A stretch of 64,000 nt of DNA from Sthenelais limicola (taxonomy: Eukaryota; Annelida; Polychaeta; Phyllodocida; Sigalionidae). The DNA lies in NCBI GenBank assembly GCA_942159475.1, contig OW804096.1:127524941-127588940 (forward strand). The letters are read 5' to 3'. Positions 11,652 through 23,680 of the stretch are shown piece after piece. The position numbers were made by a program, and so were the translations under genes. The notes beneath the pieces are model-generated. The model saw nothing but the letters and a program-made list of their open reading frames with translations. It did no database searches and was not told the origin of the DNA. Positions within the stretch are counted from its first letter, which is position 1. Each line of letters begins with the position of its first letter.

Positions 11652-12366
11652 CGCCAGGACAATCATACGCTGTGCATAAAACATCCTGATTGTTTTTTGG
11701 GCCAGAGATTTATTATCTTTGCTTTGTATGATAGATGAGATGAATAGTGCCAGGAAAGATTTACCGCCTGGTGAGAACACCTGTACACTGAATATATATC
11801 ACGATATTCAAACAGGCATATAGATCACAGTGAGTCCTGAATCCCTGCCGGAAGTAGGAAGCGGTATATGAGAGTATCTAGTCGGGCATTGGGGAAATTC
11901 GTTCTGTGGTCTCTATTCTATAGTGGACAGGTAGCTATGAAATTTTAATCGTAGGATATAAATGTTCGGCCCTTGCGGAAGGTCTGGGTTATAAAGTCAA
12001 ATTATTATACTGTTCTATTTTTATATTATTTTGTATTTTTTCCCTATAGTTTGTATTCCATGTTGATTACCTCATCCTAAAGGCTCGGGAAGGACGAAAC
12101 ACAACCTGTAATATGTTGGTACAAACTAATTGTATGATGCAATATGCTCTTTTTGTATTAACAATTGAGGAGTTCCATCCACTGATGGGTTTTTGTTTTC
12201 AAATTATTGGTTGAATTATGGTCTTTATTACATAGTTATATGGTTACCATAATACTTTCGAAGTGTAATACCATCAGGTTTTCTTAATCACTGCCTGGAA
12301 AGTCCCGGAGCTATAACCACCTAAGGCAATGATTAAAAGGATTAATAACCTCCATTTCGGGCCCGT

Positions 12367-12406
12367 TGGTGCACTGTTTGTGCATTACACACCAAACAGT
12401 GCACCA
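12367..12406. repeat. Perfect 14-bp inverted repeat (stem-loop)
   Basis: Arms 12367-12380 (TGGTGCACTGTTTG) and 12393-12406 are exact reverse complements around a 12-nt loop. It may be a small foldback element or a structured transcript; there is no sign of a flanking gene. Confidence 0.8.
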
Positions 12407-12739
12407 GCAGCCCCGCAATGTTATAAAATGCTATAATAATCGCACACATGTGACCTGTGAACTTAAATATAATAATCGTTGTAGTACCTGTCTTTATAGA
12501 CATGGTTTTTTGTTTATTATTGTATTTCTCTGTTCAAATTCTTGTTTTGTGATATGTCATTTATATAGGCAAATTATGCAATACGTCCATGGAGGACAAT
12601 ACGTCTTTACATTTGGATTTCATATTGTATATTATAAATTATTTGGCCTTTAAATGAATAAAAAAAACCGGCACTCTGTACGGTTTGTACTCTTCTCGTC
12701 ACGGTTCTCCCTGCATGTCTTGACCCAAATACAAACCCT

Positions 12740-12801
12740 CAATTATGATGGAAGAAAAAATAATTATGAGGGGAGAAAACATAATTATTAAGGAAGAAAG
12801 T
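12740..12801. repeat. Three imperfect 21-bp tandem units
   Basis: Units start at about 12740, 12761 and 12782. Each has an AATTAT block followed by a GGAAGAAA- or GGGAGAAA-type purine block. Mismatches between units suggest an old or unstable minisatellite. Confidence 0.7.
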
Positions 12802-13984
12802 TTACTTTTAGATTGTTCACGAGGAAACTATTAACGTGCAATGATTTGCAAGGTAATATATGTATATCTAACGAAATTGGAAACTCAAACTCATTATTTG
12901 TGCTAGGAAATACATGACTGTATGTATGAACAGTTTGCTCTAGGATATCTCAAGGCCAACAAGTTCATGCGTGGTACCAACTCTTGACTCCAGTGACATG
13001 GGGATGGCCTCGAGGCTCAGGAATTCAGCATGGCCGTGTGAAGACCTGCAAGCACGTGAATGTACGAGAGTAGAGCAGAGGCAAGGTCACTAAAGGTATT
13101 CCCTCGACCGAGAGAGTCGGCCTTAGATTTCATGATTTGAATCTGACTTCCAGAAATAATCGGATACCTCACAGAAAAAGCGCATTATTGGAAGCCAGTA
13201 CATCTCCTATATTCTAAATAACGTTGTGTACGTCAAGGTCACTCACTTGGTTGGTTGGTTTCTACATTTTCCCATCGCCTTGCTGGGGATACGTTATACC
13301 AGTAATGACCGCTAGGAGTTGATCATTTAGCGAAGTATCTTTCCTTCACTACTATCACATCGACACTTAGGGCTTTTGTCAGTGAGATCTGAAAGCTTTT
13401 CGGGAGCATATCAAACGTACTATAGACTGACAAAGGATAATGGGGTACACTTTTGTTCGCTATGCATGCGACGGGTTACTTTTTGGGAGTCGTTTCAGCA
13501 GTATTTTAGGAGAGACTGGCACGATATTAACCCATTACTGATATGGGATATTAGAAGGGTTTGAATAGATGACTTCATGTTAAACAAAATCCAGCTGCCG
13601 CATATGTAATCGAGGTGGTAAGAAATTGAGTGATGGGCGTTGTCCCGACTTGCTGCTTTCATAATCATAACGAGGCCTAAATCCAACAAGGGCTGTATAT
13701 ATAATGCAAAATTGGGTTGAAGAATGATCCACGTTACTAATCATTCCTTGGGGAATTACATGCGTTTAGCGTAGGTTTCTGGTTTATGGACAGGCATGAT
13801 CACAACCATATTTTATTATAATTATTATACTTATTGGTCAGTCTCCAGCCCAGTAGACATGACACGATGTAATGAACTTTTGCAGCAGGTGATTGTAGAT
13901 TGTAGATTGCTCATCAATATAGCCTCTTGTGCATAGACTGTGACATAAGAGGCGAATTAAACACTGGCGCTATATCTCCGGATC

Positions 13985-14310
13985 CCTTCTTAGTTGTTTT
14001 ATGCCTGGGATATTTCATGATTTAGAAGCGGTTTGGTCAGATTCTGGGGTGTATTTGTCACAATAGACCACGGCAATCACTTCCGGCAACTTCCGGTGTA
14101 AAGAATGGGGGTTATAGACGTAATGCCGAAGCAATATTTCGTCGAAAGAACTGGTAAATAAAAGGTCTAGAGGTTGGTGAATCTTTTTTTTTCTTAAAAG
14201 CCCTCAGTCGAATCTGACCAAACCACGCCTAAAAGCACTAATACCCTCAGTTTTGGATGGTCTAAGTGGTCTGTTGCCTTAGACCATCCAAAACCTCAGG
14301 TATTTATGCT
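13985..14310. mobile_element. Possible MITE-like foldback element
   Basis: A 15-bp perfect inverted repeat (GGTTTGGTCAGATTC at 14030-14044 and its complement at 14210-14224) is separated by 165 nt. Weaker complementarity continues outward on both sides. The right side contains a further perfect 16-bp hairpin (14251-14293). There is no ORF inside. Nested inverted repeats without coding capacity suit a MITE or foldback element. Exact ends and a target-site duplication were not found. Confidence 0.4.
14251..14293. repeat. Perfect 16-bp hairpin
   Basis: Arms 14251-14266 (TTTTGGATGGTCTAAG) and 14278-14293 are exact complements around an 11-nt loop. The stem would be stable in RNA or cruciform form. 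It lies in the right part of the possible MITE-like segment. Confidence 0.85.
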
Positions 14311-15556
14311 ACAGTGGATTTCAGGCATTTACATGGTTTACATCAAAGGAAGTGCGAAGCTATAGATGTGCATGAATGAAATCCCAAGCTTGAGTATACT
14401 GAATTATATATGACTGTTAAAGTCTTATAATGTTATTAAATGAGCAACTCAGAAGCATGAGTGATCGAGTCAGAGTGGTGATCTTCTATCCAACTAACTT
14501 TATTGTAATATATCAGTACAGACTCTCACTAGGAGAAGTGGGGCGTATCTCTGTTACCTCATATCCTGGACCTAGCTTGAATAAGGAGACTTGCACAGTA
14601 CTGGTAATTAACAATTTTATAGCCCTAATAAAGAGATGATGATTAATAACTAATATGAATAAAATGAGGTCATGTAATGTGTCATAACACTTTCTTGTTC
14701 TGCATGTATACAATTCGGTCATGATACTTTCCTAATGTTTATAGGCAAAGAATAGAATCCATTGCATTTGTATCAAATTAATTCCCTCAAGATGAAAATA
14801 AATTCATCACAATGAAATCTGCTCACCAAAGATCTTAATGGTGACCTATTTCAGGGATGTATCCATCGATATAATATAATGGAGAATACACACATCGTCA
14901 TGTTGTATATATTATTTTTATATCATATATAATATATTATAATATACATATGTATATATATGCATGACTTGTTCCGCATACATAGTTCCATTAATATGGG
15001 GAGTGTATATGTACAACTATAACTACAGTGTATTGGAGGAGGGATGGGTATAGGGCTTGCGATTGCTCTTAGGCTAACGAACGTTTTTACAACGTGGGCG
15101 CATGTGCACCAATTGCTTGAAAGTATTTTTTTATCGTGGGCATTATGTTATATAGGCTCATTACTGAATACTGTGTAACAATACTTTATTCCCATGAACA
15201 TGTTTTGCATATTTTTTCAAGCATTCTAGAGTCCTTCATGTTTAATTGCCTGTGCCCAGGAAGGGAAATGGATGTTTTCTTTTCAATATGTATAGGGCAA
15301 ACAACTCCTTCATTCGTCTTGGAAATGAGAGAAGAGATCATGGAGAGAGCAATAATTCACAATCTCATTCAACTTTTCGCTTTAAAATTGCATACATGTA
15401 TAGATAAATTTATGCGACTTATTTATGTATCAGATGATCTAGAAGTATATAATATATTGTTTTGAATTTCCATTATGTGGTAGGAAAATCTCGTCGAACC
15501 AATCCAGAGTCCTCAACATATATTATGTGGGCAAATGTGAGAGGCCTGGGTATATA

Positions 15557-16339
15557 TTTTTTTTTTTTATTACAAATATGGCCGTACAATTATGAATGGT
15601 TAACAACAAAAAAACGCCTGTCCACCATGTGGATGTGTTCTTGCGTCGCCTCTACCCTTTACTCATCAATTTTACCATTATCAATATTTAGAATTTCAAT
15701 AAATTTCCAATACATGAAGAAGTTATTATCGATTATTACAGCCTTTACATATAATATACTACAACATATCAAGCTAATACTTAGAAAACAATAAACTTCA
15801 GTACAATTGCAATAAATGCACAGTATCATCAAGTGATCTACATTTGTATCCAAATGCTACAATTCCATAGTCTATGTTATACATGTATACACAATCGCCG
15901 AGCCCTGATAAGGACTTTATATCTAAGATTTGGGGACAATTAATAACTACAGATACCGTAGTAGCTAGAAATCCATTGATTCAATGAGTCTTGACCAGTA
16001 CCAGTCCTTTACCTGTTTACCAAACCATACAATATCATCAGAATTCCTGAATGTTTCAGGAAGATTATTCCACAAACCAATACCCCTATAATAGGCGCTC
16101 TTCCGCATCCTCTCTGACTTTGGGATGAAACTTTTAAAAATTAAACCCCCCCTTCCCCTAAGTAATTTCCCTTTATTACTCAGATCAAGATATTTCTCTT
16201 TTTTTCTATAAAGAGTCTTGATTAGAGATATTTCTCGACGATCTTCTAGAGATAAAATTCTCCCTTTTATTAATAATTCTTTAATATAATGTTTATATTG
16301 GTAAAAGCTACTTGGCATGCATTTCTATCAGACGTATCT
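15557..16339 (-). mobile_element. 5'-truncated non-LTR retrotransposon, 3' end with poly(A)
   Basis: On the minus strand a reverse transcriptase C-terminal reading frame (16318-15965) is followed by about 390 nt of 3' UTR. It ends in TAATAAAAAA with a 12-nt A run (15557-15568). This order (RT tail, UTR, polyadenylated end) is the signature of a target-primed, 5'-truncated LINE copy. In-frame upstream sequence meets TAA at 16340-16342, and I see no RT homology beyond it, so the truncation point is near 16.34 kb. No target-site duplication was identified. Confidence 0.7.
15965..16318 (-). pseudogene. Reverse transcriptase C-terminal fragment of a non-LTR retrotransposon
   Basis: There are 117 codons from ATG to TAG. 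Two motifs typical of the end of LINE-type ORF2 proteins are visible: LEDRRE followed by a Leu-rich helix (about residues 23-37), and SAYYRGIGLWNNLP (about 73-86) followed by a phe/trp-rich end. The polymerase core, including the catalytic YxDD region, is absent, so this cannot be active. The frame is uninterrupted, suggesting fairly recent insertion. Clade assignment (CR1-, L2- or Jockey-like) is not possible from this part alone. Confidence 0.7.
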
Positions 16340-19300
16340 TATTGTTTCTCTATTGAGGAGATTCTAGCCGCATGCTAGATGTCGGCAGCCTATTTCTACC
16401 TATTTATTTGTAAATAAGCCAACATAAAGAAGAATTCAGGGAGTTATCAGGTCGATATTATAGAATATTAAACATTTATGAGATTCGACTTCAAAGTATT
16501 TTTTTTTTTTTTATTAAAAATTAATCTGAACTGGTGTGTTGTCGTCCCCGAAGTTGCTCACTTGAACAAAAGATTTCTTAATGATGCAGTTGAAACTGAT
16601 TTAGAGGAGGATACCAGAAATCCCAACGCATACCTCTATCTACCCGAGGGTACTTGTGTGAGATAGATAAAACCTCAATGAATAGATACCTCATTGTATC
16701 AATCTTTATGGGGCTGCCTTAATTAAATTTGGGCTCCTAGGCATTGAGTTGGCCCAGTGGTTTGTAAACAGAAGTTGCAGAAAAAAGCTGCAATATTAGA
16801 TCAGGCCATCCGAGTCTCTAGATCTTTACATTAGCTAGACCTGAAAGATCAGAAAGTGATTGGAAGGATGCTCCCCCCAAAGCAGGAAAGTGGCGTTCTT
16901 CGCTCAGAAAGTAATCCTTTGGTGCGAGATTAAAAGGAGCCAGAGGGGAACTGGACATAATATTATTTCTTTTTCATTTGAATTGTTATATTCCCTTTAA
17001 GGAGATGCGGGTCAGACAACACACACACATATATATGTTGTCTAGCACTGATGATATTTGTCTGGGTAGGTCGTTCGAATGCTTTGCTCACTATATACAT
17101 TTATTTGGATTATTCGCCCCAGTAGAAATATATTAGAGGTCGTCAATTATGATAGTTTCTAGGATCACCTGCGTCGGCATTGACATTTATTACTAATGTC
17201 ATATAATAGTAAACTCTGAATAGGGGACCGATATATAAGTAAGAAAGTCAGCATTCACCGACAGGAGGATGCTAACTCAGGATGTAGGGGCCCTACGGCT
17301 ATTGATCAAATATGAACCTATGAAAGCAAACATGCCAGACAGAACAAATCCAGAAAGAAGTTTTTCTCGAAAGTCACCGAATTGAATTGACAACTCATCA
17401 ATCGAGGTGAATTGTACAGGGAGCTGCGGTTTGACAAATAAAACGCCCTTCCAATCGAATGCTTCTTTAAGTATGAGAGGAACGCCAATTGAAAGCCATA
17501 AAAAGGATGTCTTCGGAGGGAATCACGATCAAATATTGATTTTCAATCACTGTGGTTGATATCTTGTCGCCCGAAATTTAATGTTTTGTGCAAACCCGAT
17601 CCAGAAAGTGGCCATTGCTTCAGGAGCAGAGACAAAGGTTGAGCGTTAAACATTGGGCGAAATTGCTACCACTTAACACTAATATTATTCGATGCACAAA
17701 CATTCTAAATCATCTGTACAGTCTACAACTTTGGGATGTGAAACCGCTCCTCTCCTTTATCATCCGTCCCTTTGGCATAAAAGAAAAACTACGTGTTCCA
17801 CGAGCTCACCTCTCACTTGTGTAATTCATATGGAAGAGATTGGGATGTCTATAATTTTCTTTCCAATGCATAGGCAGCAATACTGCCTGTCCACAGTTCT
17901 TATTTAAGTTAGCACACATTAAGACATATTATTGGCAATATGATTCAGTTGCATTTAATTGTATAAGATTCATGTCTGGTTTTACCAAACAACATTCGAA
18001 TTCTTTTCAGGCCTGAAAAGAGAAAGGGAAATGAGAAAGCAGGAGAATATATTGAGACAACATAGGACTTTAGCTATAGGAGAACACAGGTCTCACGAGG
18101 AAATGTCGATAATGTCCCTTTTTTATGACCAAGGTGCTATGTACGTTGGAAAGAAGTGAGCACAATTCAACTTTCAGTGCCCTTGCAATGGGCTTAGACT
18201 CCATTGAATCCGAGCTAAATCACTGAGAAGCTAGAGAAATTATCTTACCCTTGCGTTGGTCGGACATGTCCCTTATACATATTGTACTATTGAGAGAGAT
18301 CAACTTGGGTAAGTAGGCTTCGATACATCAGCAACGGCAGCCCTAAGTGTGACAAAATTGTCTGCCACTAGGATGAAATCTGGTCATTCCAGTCCAGTGC
18401 TGACTCCCGGCGGAGCAATAGATAGTGGGGCTCCAGGTAAAAGTGCACTCCTGCTATATTAAAAGTGGGCTCGGAAGAAAGAACTAAGCTCTGTTGAAAG
18501 GATCAATCTCGTCGTTTCTTTAAAATTTGAAACTCAGTCGTTCTTATATTTGATTTGCACTCGGTGGGCTTAATCAGTGATACAACTTATAGTTTCAATA
18601 TCATAATGGGTAAAATGCGATGAAGGCTATGGATGATTTCGAAAGAGTGAATGGTTTTGAGTGATATGATTTCGCATTGGTCAATATGCATCATTTTGCA
18701 ACCTATAATACGGTGGCACTGTTTTTAATCAATCACAGTATTCATATTTAAAACTTAAAACTTAAAACAAGACAAGCTAGTGTCATTTATGGCTATACCA
18801 TTTAAGCTTCCCTTGGCAAACGTCATTGTGTTGATACATTTATGTTTGGATCATCAATTGCCATGAATCAATGCCAGGCCACAGTAATCTGATAAGACGC
18901 TTAGCTAGGTTGTTTGTTCGGATAGCCTATATCCAACCCAGTAGGAAAAAGGAGACAAGGTAGTCCAATCAATTCCAACATATTCAGCATGGACTACTTG
19001 ATATCACTGGAGATAATCCAGATTAACCTTAGCAGAAGGAAGATTGATCTGCATCGGCTTTAAGGATAGGCTGACTGAATGCTGACAGATTATCAATAGG
19101 AGGGCTATTCAATGTGTCAAAAGGATCGACACAATAGGCTCTGGTATCTGAATATCGCCTTGAAGGTCTCAAGAGACAACTGACGTACATCAAGGCCATT
19201 ACCTTTACATGGGCAGTCTTTGACTAGGGTAAAGATTAAAAACATAAAATACATTATGCAGAGAGAGGGAGAAAGAGAACCTTCTACTTGAATTATCCTG

Positions 19301-20997
19301 CTACATAAATGTCCATGTGCAAGAGAGACAATTCTTTATTCTCGATGACGTTCGAGGAAGTAGACCTTTGTAACTGTAAACGGGTCAGCTGAAAATCGGA
19401 ATTTATTACACAAAAGATTTCTTCCCCTTTTGGCGATGCTCTAATTGGGATGGACTAATAAACAGCCTTCTGCGAAAAGGTTCAAGGCAAAATGTAATGG
19501 AATTACACCCAGTTGATAATTGTAATTGAAATTGTTCAATAGACCTCCCTGTGGTTACGGTAGTCACTGTTGAGGCAATTTCACTCTGCCTTGGCCAAGG
19601 ACAAGTGTAGCCACAGTACTGCCGCTTCTAGAACAAGGGATAGCTGTCTCAGACATTAATTTGGAGTGAAAGCAGTGAATGTAGTTAATTGGTAGATATA
19701 ATTGACAGAAAATCTTACTTTTGTGTACTTATAAAGTCTCTGAGAAAAGTGCAAAAAAGGTATGAAGCATTTAAATACAAATGTTTATATACAGAATCAG
19801 GTCCAGGAAATAAGATGATGTTCAAAATATGCTTCCATGCAACCGAACAAACTTTCTGAATCAATGCAAAATTTATTTTAGCAAATATAATATCTAAAAT
19901 ATAGCTAGTATTTATCATTTTTCAGCTCAATTTAATGGAATTTGCGGAATGTGTAGAACTGATGCCCCTGATGTTCATTTACGCCTTTGGGATGATTGCG
20001 ACGATGAATGAAGGAAAAGTATAATTAAATCAAATTTCCATAAAACGAATGAATGCTTCATCATATAACAGAAAATCAATAATATTGATCCTTCAGTACC
20101 AGATAAGACGTATGTCAAAATATGCATGGTTCTGTCGAGAACGTGTCAAGGCGTAAACCTCATTACTGCGACACGTCTGGCTCCATGGAACATCATCACT
20201 AGAGCCATTCCTTTGGTGTCTAGACCCATGTTCTCACAGCAAGTTTTGAATATATTTGAATATCATTAATATCAATGTACAAAGTGCTCAAAGTAAAACT
20301 TCGGAAGTACTATGTGTTAATGCCAATCGTCTAACATACACTTAGTTTTGATATGATAATTAATATCAGCAACAAACTAAAACAGAATTGATTCATTAAT
20401 CATTTGTCAGGATTGTTGTTATTGCTTTTCCCTTGTTCCAACTGAACTCGTAATTATCCTGTTGAGGGGAACGTGTTGCACCATTCTGACGTTTAATTGA
20501 TTATATGCTATCACTGCTTTGACAAGAGACGTAAGATAATACTCTGGATGATTTTCCACACCTCTCTCTAATTACGGAGTAATTAATCACAACCATTCAT
20601 TGAAATCTTATATATTGATTTTAAATGACAACATGTCAGATCATTATTTGGTTATAATTAGAAAAATCATTAGGCTATATTTCAAACTAGATAACAAGTT
20701 GGACGTAAAAGTGGCGACACATTTTGTATTATTGAAGACATGATCATTTGTCAAGTGCAGTGGTCACAGGATAAGTGCCATGTCATTCTGCCTGGCGCTG
20801 TTTTAAGGGTGGGTTTTTCTTTCTTTTTTTTTTATTTTTCAAAAAAAGTATAATTAGGGGAAAAGGAAACTATTTATTACTGTGGAATGCAAATGGCATC
20901 AGACATGGATTGTGGTGATATTGTGATATAGTACGATGGCAAGAAAATCTGACTAATTGTGATATAAGCATAGCGACAAGAATGAAATTGCTGTTGG
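16340..20997. other. Gene-free stretch
   Basis: I find no supported gene. A 14-nt T run at about 16498-16511 followed by ATTAAAAATTAA could be another minus-strand poly(A) end, without any coding remnant attached. A short (AAAACTT)3 repeat lies at 18749-18770. ORFs at 17588-17907 and 17959-18159 have no recognisable motif and are within chance length. Confidence 0.5.
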
Positions 20998-21137
20998 TTT
21001 CATTCCCCACACCTTCAGTTAAAGATACCTTCGTAATTCATTCAGTCACCTTATTTGCATACACCAATTTCATTCCCCACACCTTCAGTTAAAGATACCT
21101 TCGTAATTCATTCAGTCACCCTATTTGCATACACCAG
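20998..21137. repeat. 70-bp tandem duplication
   Basis: 20998-21067 and 21068-21137 are head-to-tail copies with one difference that I can see (T at 21051, C at 21121). Each copy contains an octamer ATTTGCAT. Such high identity implies a recent event, or an assembly duplication. Confidence 0.92.
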
Positions 21138-23439
21138 AAGAAGAGGTTAAAATGATGTTGCCATAAAGAACTCTAGATGATAATTCGCTATCAATCTGTT
21201 AAGAATTACCTTTCTTTGCAGAATTACCATTTATGTTAACTCCTGTTTAATTATCACATATTCAGAATTGACACATCATTGTTGATTTACTTTGTAGATA
21301 ATCCTGTCTCTGAACTTTCTACCTTGGACCACCCACACACAGCCTTAAGCTTAGGACATGGGACTCATTTGATCCAGGATAATAAGTCCCAAGACTTGTT
21401 TCTCTCCCTTGGTGCAATCCTTTACAACCCAGCTGATCTAATCTTTGAACGCAGATGTTTCTCATCTCCGCCTTGTAACATTGATCGTCTTTGCTGTGCT
21501 GCATATAGCTTACCAGGTGATGGAGGTGTCAGCTGTGAATTGCTGCTGAAGACTTTTGTTAGTTAGTGTAGCAGCATTCAATTATATCATCATGAAATTG
21601 ATGGTAATATTGTAAAAAATGTCTCGTCAAAACTACTTTCAGGTGATCATCTATTGATCATCATCAAGCTCTTAAGGGACATTTTCCTGTTTAACGTTCT
21701 AGTTCCACTTGTCTGAGAAATGCTACACTTCTTTTTACTCTTCTCTCACTCATCTTCTACTATTCAATATATCCTTCTACTTTTATTTTTTCTTTACCTT
21801 CATAACATCTCAACAACAACAAAGGTTGATACTCCGAAACAGAATACGCATATGATAGGTGTATCTTGGATATTATTCTGTAAATGAAGAAATAAAGGGA
21901 GTTGACTGAAAACGATTATGAATCATCACGCTAAAAGTCTAGACAGGACATATAGCATTCTTATTTCGTGTTCGAGTAATAACACAACGACTGTGCAGTC
22001 AATTTTATGACATTGCATGATGTGCCCTATTATTGTTATTGTTTTGTATTGCCTCAAGTGTGTTCATTAGAATGTCCTATAAAGCCAGCTTCGGGTCCTG
22101 ACAAGAAGGCAGTTATGGTCGGGCAGAAAATAGGCTTCCTCCGCCGTTAGACCTTCCCTTATCTCTCCAGGCGGACTTTCAGCGTTTAAACGTAAGGACA
22201 ATAATGACATTGGAAGTGTTTCTAGTTCCAGACCAGCGGGTACATTTTTCAAACTACGTGATCCAAATAGAACTTGACTGGAGGTTCTAAACTGGTTTCC
22301 TTCGAACGTGTGAGACACACATAATTATATGATATGTAGAATGATTTTCTATGACATTTTCATCATGAGAAATGATAGTGGTGATCTCCTCAGGACTAGA
22401 TCAATCTCCACCATATCCAACTTGCGAAACCATCGATTCAAGACATGCTTCTTTGCATCTTTTAATATTTACTACTTGCAATGATAAGGGTGTAGCCCTC
22501 TGATATTATAACCGAAAATAATGGTTCAATGGGTATTTTAGGGCACATCATGCATTCCCGGCCTTTATTCGGACGGAGGATACAACGAGCTAGTCGCAAT
22601 ATGTTTCCTCACGATTCTAACTTTATAGTAATTTCCTTTTCTTTTTTTCTCCCTCTTAGAAACCGCCTTAGGGGTGAAGAATAGTTCTTCAGGTTAGGTG
22701 CATGTTGCCTCGTTTTCCCCACTATACTTTCTTTTCAAGTCAGGCTGTTTTTGTATCCACGTATCTGGATGGAACAACTTTTTCCGCCACATACAGGCAA
22801 TGTGAATGCATTCAATTTCATATGTGGGTTCATAGATACAAAAAATAGTGTAGTGAACTCTATGATCAGGCACATCAGTTGCTTCCACCTATTCTATAGC
22901 ACCATATCAGATGATGCCTTTTATGAAAGCATTGCATTTTAAAAAGACTGTGACCTTAAACTTACATTGGTTGCTGTGATATGATGGATAATCTAGGAAA
23001 AGCATTCTTGCATTTGCAATACATATCTGGTTCTTCTAATGGATTTACTAAAACATTATGGCGTGTCATAGCCTCGATACATGCAAATGTCCTGAAAATA
23101 AAATAATAATGCCTCAAAAGCGATCAGGGTGCATGCAGTGTCAACAGCGTCAATAACAGTTGCCTGTGGCGTTGTTCGACCTGGAAGACCTTTTTTAACT
23201 TTCAAAAATAAAATATAGGAATTCATGTCAAAGTTAAGTACAACAACAGGTGCATGCTGATCATTGCAAAGTATTGCTCGAGGGGCAACTACATGTTGAG
23301 TTTGTTGAGTCACATGGTAATGGGAGTTAATCTTAAATTTTTCATCTAAATTAAAGTCACATTCTCAGCTATTACAACATATTTCTTTTCACCAAATGTA
23401 ATGACTGTTTGACGTATTTGGGACTAAAGCTATTAATAT
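21138..23439. other. Gene-free stretch
   Basis: No gene is supported. The minus-strand frame at 22067-22318 begins at GTG and has rather coding-like composition, but no ATG, splice acceptor or known motif. It is left unannotated. Confidence 0.5.
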
Positions 23440-23680
23440 TTTGCGGCTCTTATATGTTTACGATCATTTGAAGTCGAATCAGCCGAGAGAAAACAAGTAT
23501 CGGTGAGCGATAAAAAGAAATGAGCGATGAACGATCTGAGCAAATGATTTCGGTGGGTTGCCGTAATATCTATGTGGATATGCAATTTTATGAAGCCCTG
23601 CAGTAAAAACAACAGGCTGGAATCTTCCAAAACTTTGGTCAAATGAATTTCAGTGATGGGCAGGAAAAGCATGGAACCAA
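23440..23680. repeat. Dispersed repeat, copy A
   Basis: This segment aligns by eye, in the same orientation, with 59450-59680. Both share TTTGAAGTC, GAGAAAAC, GGTGAGCGATAA, a GGTGGGT block and TTTTATGAAGC in the same order with similar spacing. Identity is only moderate, so the copies are old. On the minus strand both copies give related short peptides containing FIKL and TSN, hinting at a once-coding or structured element. The family is not recognised. Confidence 0.65.

Larger units (their letters stand above)
11652..15556. other. Intergenic stretch upstream of the beta-helix gene
   Basis: No convincing ORF is present; the longest frames are about 110 codons and antisense to or beside the retrotransposon end. 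The stretch holds a perfect 14-bp hairpin (12367-12406), a threefold 21-bp repeat (12740-12801), a possible MITE-like foldback (13985-14310) and a very AT-rich patch at about 14905-14965. Regulatory DNA for the neighbouring gene could lie at 11.65-12.3 kb, but I recognise no specific site. Confidence 0.55.

Noticed and set aside
15136..15794. Two plus-strand frames of about 110 codons
   Set aside because: The first starts at GTG. The second is antisense to the LINE 3' UTR and poly(A) tail. Neither has a motif.
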